Positions 7,179 through 9,535 of a stretch of 9,535 bases of DNA are shown one piece after another (within the stretch, counting starts at the first letter, position 1; every line of letters starts with the position of its first letter). The position numbers and the translations under genes are program-made. Under the pieces are notes generated by a model. It worked only from the letters and a program-made list of their open reading frames with translations, ran no database searches and was not told the origin of the DNA. This stretch comes from Bacteroidetes bacterium GWA2_31_9b (GTDB lineage: Bacteria > Bacteroidota > Bacteroidia > Bacteroidales > UBA12077). The stretch lies in the NCBI GenBank assembly GCA_001769005.1, contig MENE01000148.1:1-9535 (forward strand), written 5' to 3'.

Positions 7179-8463
7179 TATTTTCCTAACTCTCATCAGC
7201 TTAATTTTGATTAGTTGTAGTACTCAAGCTCAGGAAAAGAAAGAAAGTTTTGAAAAAACATTTAATCTTTCTTCAACCGGAAATTTCACATTTTCATGCT
7301 ACGATTCAGACTTAAAAGTGAACACATGGGCAAATAATGAAGTAAAAATCTATGGAGAAATTTTTATAAAAGGAGGAAAAGAAGAAGATCAACAGCAATT
7401 AATTGATGTTTTCAAAAACCCACAAGTTACACAGGGTACAAATACACTCGAGATAAAAACTGATATTTCAAAAAATACAGTAGTTATTGGTCCATTTTCT
7501 AAAACAACATTAATTGATGGGAAAACAATTACCGTTGATAAATATGAAGTAAAATACACTTTATGGATTCCTGAAAGTATTGCTTTTAATTTAAAAAGTA
7601 AATATAACGATATAGAAATAGCTCCATTAAAAGGAAAAATAAATTTCGATTTATACGATGCCGATATCACTATGGCAAGCTTTGGTTCTGATGCTCGGTT
7701 TACAATGAAATATTCAAATGCTTCTTTAGGTAAAGGTGGCGATGCGATTTTAGACATTTACGATTCAGATATTGAAGCACTAGAAATGAACAATATTGAA
7801 ATAACTTCGAAATATTCAGGAATAACAATTGGATCAATAAATACATTAGACTTTAACTCATACGACGACAATATAAAAATTGGAAAAATAAATTCGTTAA
7901 AAAGCGAAGCCAAATATTCTGAATATATAATTAATGGAGAAATGACTAACTGCATTCTAAATCTCTACGATTCAGATTTTGAAGCATCAAATATTGGCAA
8001 ACTGGTTTATACTTCAAAATATTCTGAATTAAAAGCCGGTAATGTAAATCAGTTTATTGTAAATTCAATATACGACAGTGAAGTTAATTTAGGCGATGTT
8101 GGTGAATTTAGTTGTAGTGAATCAAAATACGACAACTTTGTTTTTACATCAATTAAAACATCTGTAAATATGCCAAATACGTATGATTCAGATTTGCAAA
8201 TCGGCAAAGCATTGTCTTCATTAAAAAGCTTCGAAGGAGATTTCAAGTATTGTTCAATTACTTTTCCTTTAGATCCATCATTGCCATTTTCTCTTGAATT
8301 TGATGCAACTTATGGTGAAATTAAATTTTCCAGAGATCGTTTTTCAAAAAATATTACCAGTATAAAAGAAGATAGCAAATATCAGTTTAAAGGGTCAACT
8401 AGTGAAAATCCTACTTGTAAAATTAAGTTTGGAGCTTATGATACAAATATGATTTTATACTAA
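7147..8463 (+). CDS. Tyrosine-ladder repeat lipoprotein, DUF4097-like beta-solenoid
   Basis: The protein has 438 residues from the ATG at 7147, which overlaps the anti-sigma gene by 32 nt; a TTG at 7129 would only add six residues before the signal peptide. The N-terminus is Lys-rich, then hydrophobic, ending in the lipobox-like Leu-Ile-Ser-Cys, so lipidation is likely. A strand-rich domain follows to about residue 145, with an isolated Tyr-Asp-Ser-Asp at 52-55. From 152 on, two motifs alternate: Lys-Tyr-Ser/Asn/Asp (Tyr at 153, 189, 223, 257, 292, 328, 368) and Tyr-Asp-x-Asp-like (Tyr at 170, 205, 239, 274, 309, 346). Each step is 16-19 residues up to 346, which fits one coil of a right-handed beta-solenoid. 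The protein closes with Tyr-Asp-Thr-Asn eight residues from the end. Related repeat proteins of the DUF4097 type occur in Bacteroidota; no enzyme motif is visible. Sharing an operon with a sigma/anti-sigma pair suggests a surface or periplasmic envelope-stress product or sensor input. Confidence 0.8.
   Translation: MKTINLKLKFNIFLTLISLILISCSTQAQEKKESFEKTFNLSSTGNFTFSCYDSDLKVNTWANNEVKIYGEIFIKGGKEEDQQQLIDVFKNPQVTQGTNTLEIKTDISKNTVVIGPFSKTTLIDGKTITVDKYEVKYTLWIPESIAFNLKSKYNDIEIAPLKGKINFDLYDADITMASFGSDARFTMKYSNASLGKGGDAILDIYDSDIEALEMNNIEITSKYSGITIGSINTLDFNSYDDNIKIGKINSLKSEAKYSEYIINGEMTNCILNLYDSDFEASNIGKLVYTSKYSELKAGNVNQFIVNSIYDSEVNLGDVGEFSCSESKYDNFVFTSIKTSVNMPNTYDSDLQIGKALSSLKSFEGDFKYCSITFPLDPSLPFSLEFDATYGEIKFSRDRFSKNITSIKEDSKYQFKGSTSENPTCKIKFGAYDTNMILY
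7600..8256 (+). repeat. Coding repeat array, unit about 105 bp (two coils)
   Basis: At the DNA level the repeat is still visible. TACGATTCAGA occurs at 7759 and 7966 (also upstream at 7300), with TATGATTCAGA at 8182; AAATATTC recurs at 7708, 7810, 7912 and 8017, spaced 102, 102 and 105 bases. The full unit encodes one Lys-Tyr-Ser coil plus one Tyr-Asp-Ser-Asp coil of the solenoid, about 35 residues. Confidence 0.75.
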
Positions 8464-8496
8464 ATTTTTAGTAAAATTCTAATTTAAGAGTTTCAT

Positions 8497-8546
8497 AAAA
8501 ACCTTGTTATTATTATATTCCTTAGGACTAATAACAAGGTTTTTTC
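8497..8546. terminator. Long bidirectional terminator between convergent genes
   Basis: A perfect 16-bp stem (8497-8512 pairing with 8529-8544) encloses a 16-nt loop. The plus-strand copy ends in a T tract (8540-8545) and the minus-strand copy ends in the complement of the A run at 8497-8501, so it can stop transcription from both directions. It sits 33 nt after the lipoprotein stop and 40 nt beyond the stop of the convergent outer-membrane protein gene. Confidence 0.88.
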
Positions 8547-8586
8547 TATTTTTATAAATAAAACTATAAGCTTTCCAATTATATTT

Positions 8587-9535
8587 TTATTTTGAACTAA
8601 ATAATTCAGGTGTAAAAGTCAACATTATGTAAGAATAGTAATTAAATGTATTGTCAGAATTAGGAATACTTTGTATAGTTTTCATGCTTTCTGTTGATTT
8701 ATAAACACATATACCAACTGTACATTCCAAAGGCAACTCTGATTTGTATTTATAATTTAAATCGAGTTCATTCCCCAATGGTTTTTTATTAATTTTTTCA
8801 TCTGTATTGTTATAAGCAATCTTATGCAAACTAAAATTATGGTATGTAAGAAGAATTGAGTTTTTCGGATTCAATTTTATACCAAAACTTGCATAGAAAT
8901 CAATTAATCCTGCATCAAGAGTCGATTTTAGTAAGTTGGAAAAAAGATCCATCTCACCATTAAAACCATGTCGTGTTCCATAAAGTAAATCAAATGAATG
9001 ATCTTTTATGCTATCAGAATTATAATTTCCACTAATCAAATCAAAACCTGCGCCTATATTAATTTTACTAGTAGCCTGAAAGGTTGCTTTTGCGTTTAAC
9101 AGGTAAGCACTCACTTCTTGGCTTTCAATGTTTGTACCTGTTTGATAAAATGCATTTACCTGGGCGTAAAATTTTTGTGATTTATATTTTAAATATGGAC
9201 CAAATGTTCCTAAACCATAAACTGTATTACTTCCCTCTTCTTTCTGGTTACCCGATAAAATACCTAAAAAAGAAAGGCTAAATGCATCAAAAAGTTTACT
9301 GTTGAGGTAAATAAAATTTAAGAATTTCATTTTATCGGGTGTATATTCATTTCCAAAGGTATTGTCTTTATCATTATTCATTGATAAACCCAAGTCAATT
9401 TGAAATTTTTCTTTGTTGAATCCAAGTAAGACTCCATCGTATGTTAATCCGTTTTGATTCCAATTTCTTTTTGAAAGTAATCTTTGGTCTTCACACCCCC
9501 ACTCCTGTCTTCCAATTTTTAAGAAATAGTTTGAA
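8587..9535 (-). CDS. Alginate-export family outer-membrane beta-barrel protein, N-terminus missing
   Basis: The minus-strand frame is open from the right edge to the TAA at 8587-8589, giving 315 visible residues; the TTG at 9393 is internal and the gene begins outside the window. The visible N-terminal part contains Gly-Arg-Gln-Glu followed by Glu-Asp-Gln-Arg-Leu-Leu (about 9480-9516) and, shortly after, Asn-Trp-Asn-Gln-Asn-Gly with Tyr-Asp-Gly. This is the pattern of alginate-export-type barrels (PF13372-like). Further family marks are Gly-Ala-Gly-Phe-Asp-Leu-Ile-Ser-Gly-Asn, then Phe-Asp-Leu-Leu-Tyr-Gly-Thr-Arg-His-Gly-Phe-Asn-Gly, then Leu-Ile-Asp-Phe-Tyr. The strands alternate polar and aromatic residues as in an 18-stranded-type porin. 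In Bacteroidota such proteins often act as general or substrate-specific porins, so alginate transport should not be assumed. It converges on the sigma-factor operon and is transcribed separately. Confidence 0.8.
   Translation of the reverse strand, partial: SNYFLKIGRQEWGCEDQRLLSKRNWNQNGLTYDGVLLGFNKEKFQIDLGLSMNNDKDNTFGNEYTPDKMKFLNFIYLNSKLFDAFSLSFLGILSGNQKEEGSNTVYGLGTFGPYLKYKSQKFYAQVNAFYQTGTNIESQEVSAYLLNAKATFQATSKINIGAGFDLISGNYNSDSIKDHSFDLLYGTRHGFNGEMDLFSNLLKSTLDAGLIDFYASFGIKLNPKNSILLTYHNFSLHKIAYNNTDEKINKKPLGNELDLNYKYKSELPLECTVGICVYKSTESMKTIQSIPNSDNTFNYYSYIMLTFTPELFSSK

Noticed and set aside
7389..8246. Three open frames on the minus strand (7389-7757, 7758-7955, 8049-8246) opposite the lipoprotein gene.
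   Set aside because: They lie in the antisense of the repeat gene, have no recognisable domain or start signals, and their openness follows from the repeated codon use on the plus strand.
9084..9281. Plus-strand 65-codon frame opposite the alginate-export-type gene.
   Set aside because: The minus-strand protein has clear family motifs across this stretch; the plus-strand frame has none.
1..9535. A complete alginate biosynthesis and acetylation locus (MBOAT, SGNH and alginate-export homologues in one window).
   Set aside because: The genes are on opposite strands in separate transcription units, and no polymerase, epimerase or GDP-mannose dehydrogenase is present.

Overview
The window is AT-rich, and its protein families and expression signals point to a Bacteroidota bacterium, probably a free-living member of the Bacteroidales/Marinilabiliales type (phylum fairly secure, lower rank a guess). 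Supporting signs are a DUF5916 outer-membrane protein, an ECF sigma factor followed by a short single-pass anti-sigma protein, a -33/-7 promoter of the Bacteroidota type (TTTG, 20 nt, TATCTTTC), weak or absent Shine-Dalgarno sequences, and an alginate-export-type outer-membrane barrel. I see no rRNA, tRNA, CRISPR array, transposase or prophage gene.

Layout. (1) Positions 1-2233, plus strand: the 3' part of an SGNH-hydrolase-fold protein followed after 13 nt by an MBOAT O-acyltransferase that begins at TTG. Together they look like a two-gene cassette that moves acetyl groups across the inner membrane onto an envelope glycan. (2) 2443-5028, plus: a large secreted protein with an N-terminal CBM9-like domain and a C-terminal DUF5916 barrel-like region. 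(3) A strong hairpin terminator (5150-5182) overlaps the start of a good promoter (5180-5211) that drives a secreted UlaG-like metallo-beta-lactamase-fold hydrolase (5237-5974). (4) 6104-8463, plus: three overlapping genes for an ECF sigma factor, a membrane anti-sigma-like protein and a repeat lipoprotein with a striking ladder of tyrosines every 17-18 residues, read here as a beta-solenoid. (5) A long bidirectional terminator (8497-8546) separates this operon from a convergent minus-strand gene for an alginate-export-family outer-membrane protein, whose N-terminus lies beyond the right edge.

Most products act at the cell envelope: two inner-membrane proteins, two secreted or lipid-anchored proteins, two outer-membrane barrels and one SGNH partner. 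The most coherent unit is the sigma/anti-sigma/lipoprotein operon, which is arranged like an envelope-sensing regulatory cassette. No single new multi-gene system is proven here. The item most worth a closer look is the alternating Tyr-Asp-Ser-Asp / Lys-Tyr-Ser solenoid protein co-transcribed with the sigma factor. No intergenic gap exceeds about 210 bases.
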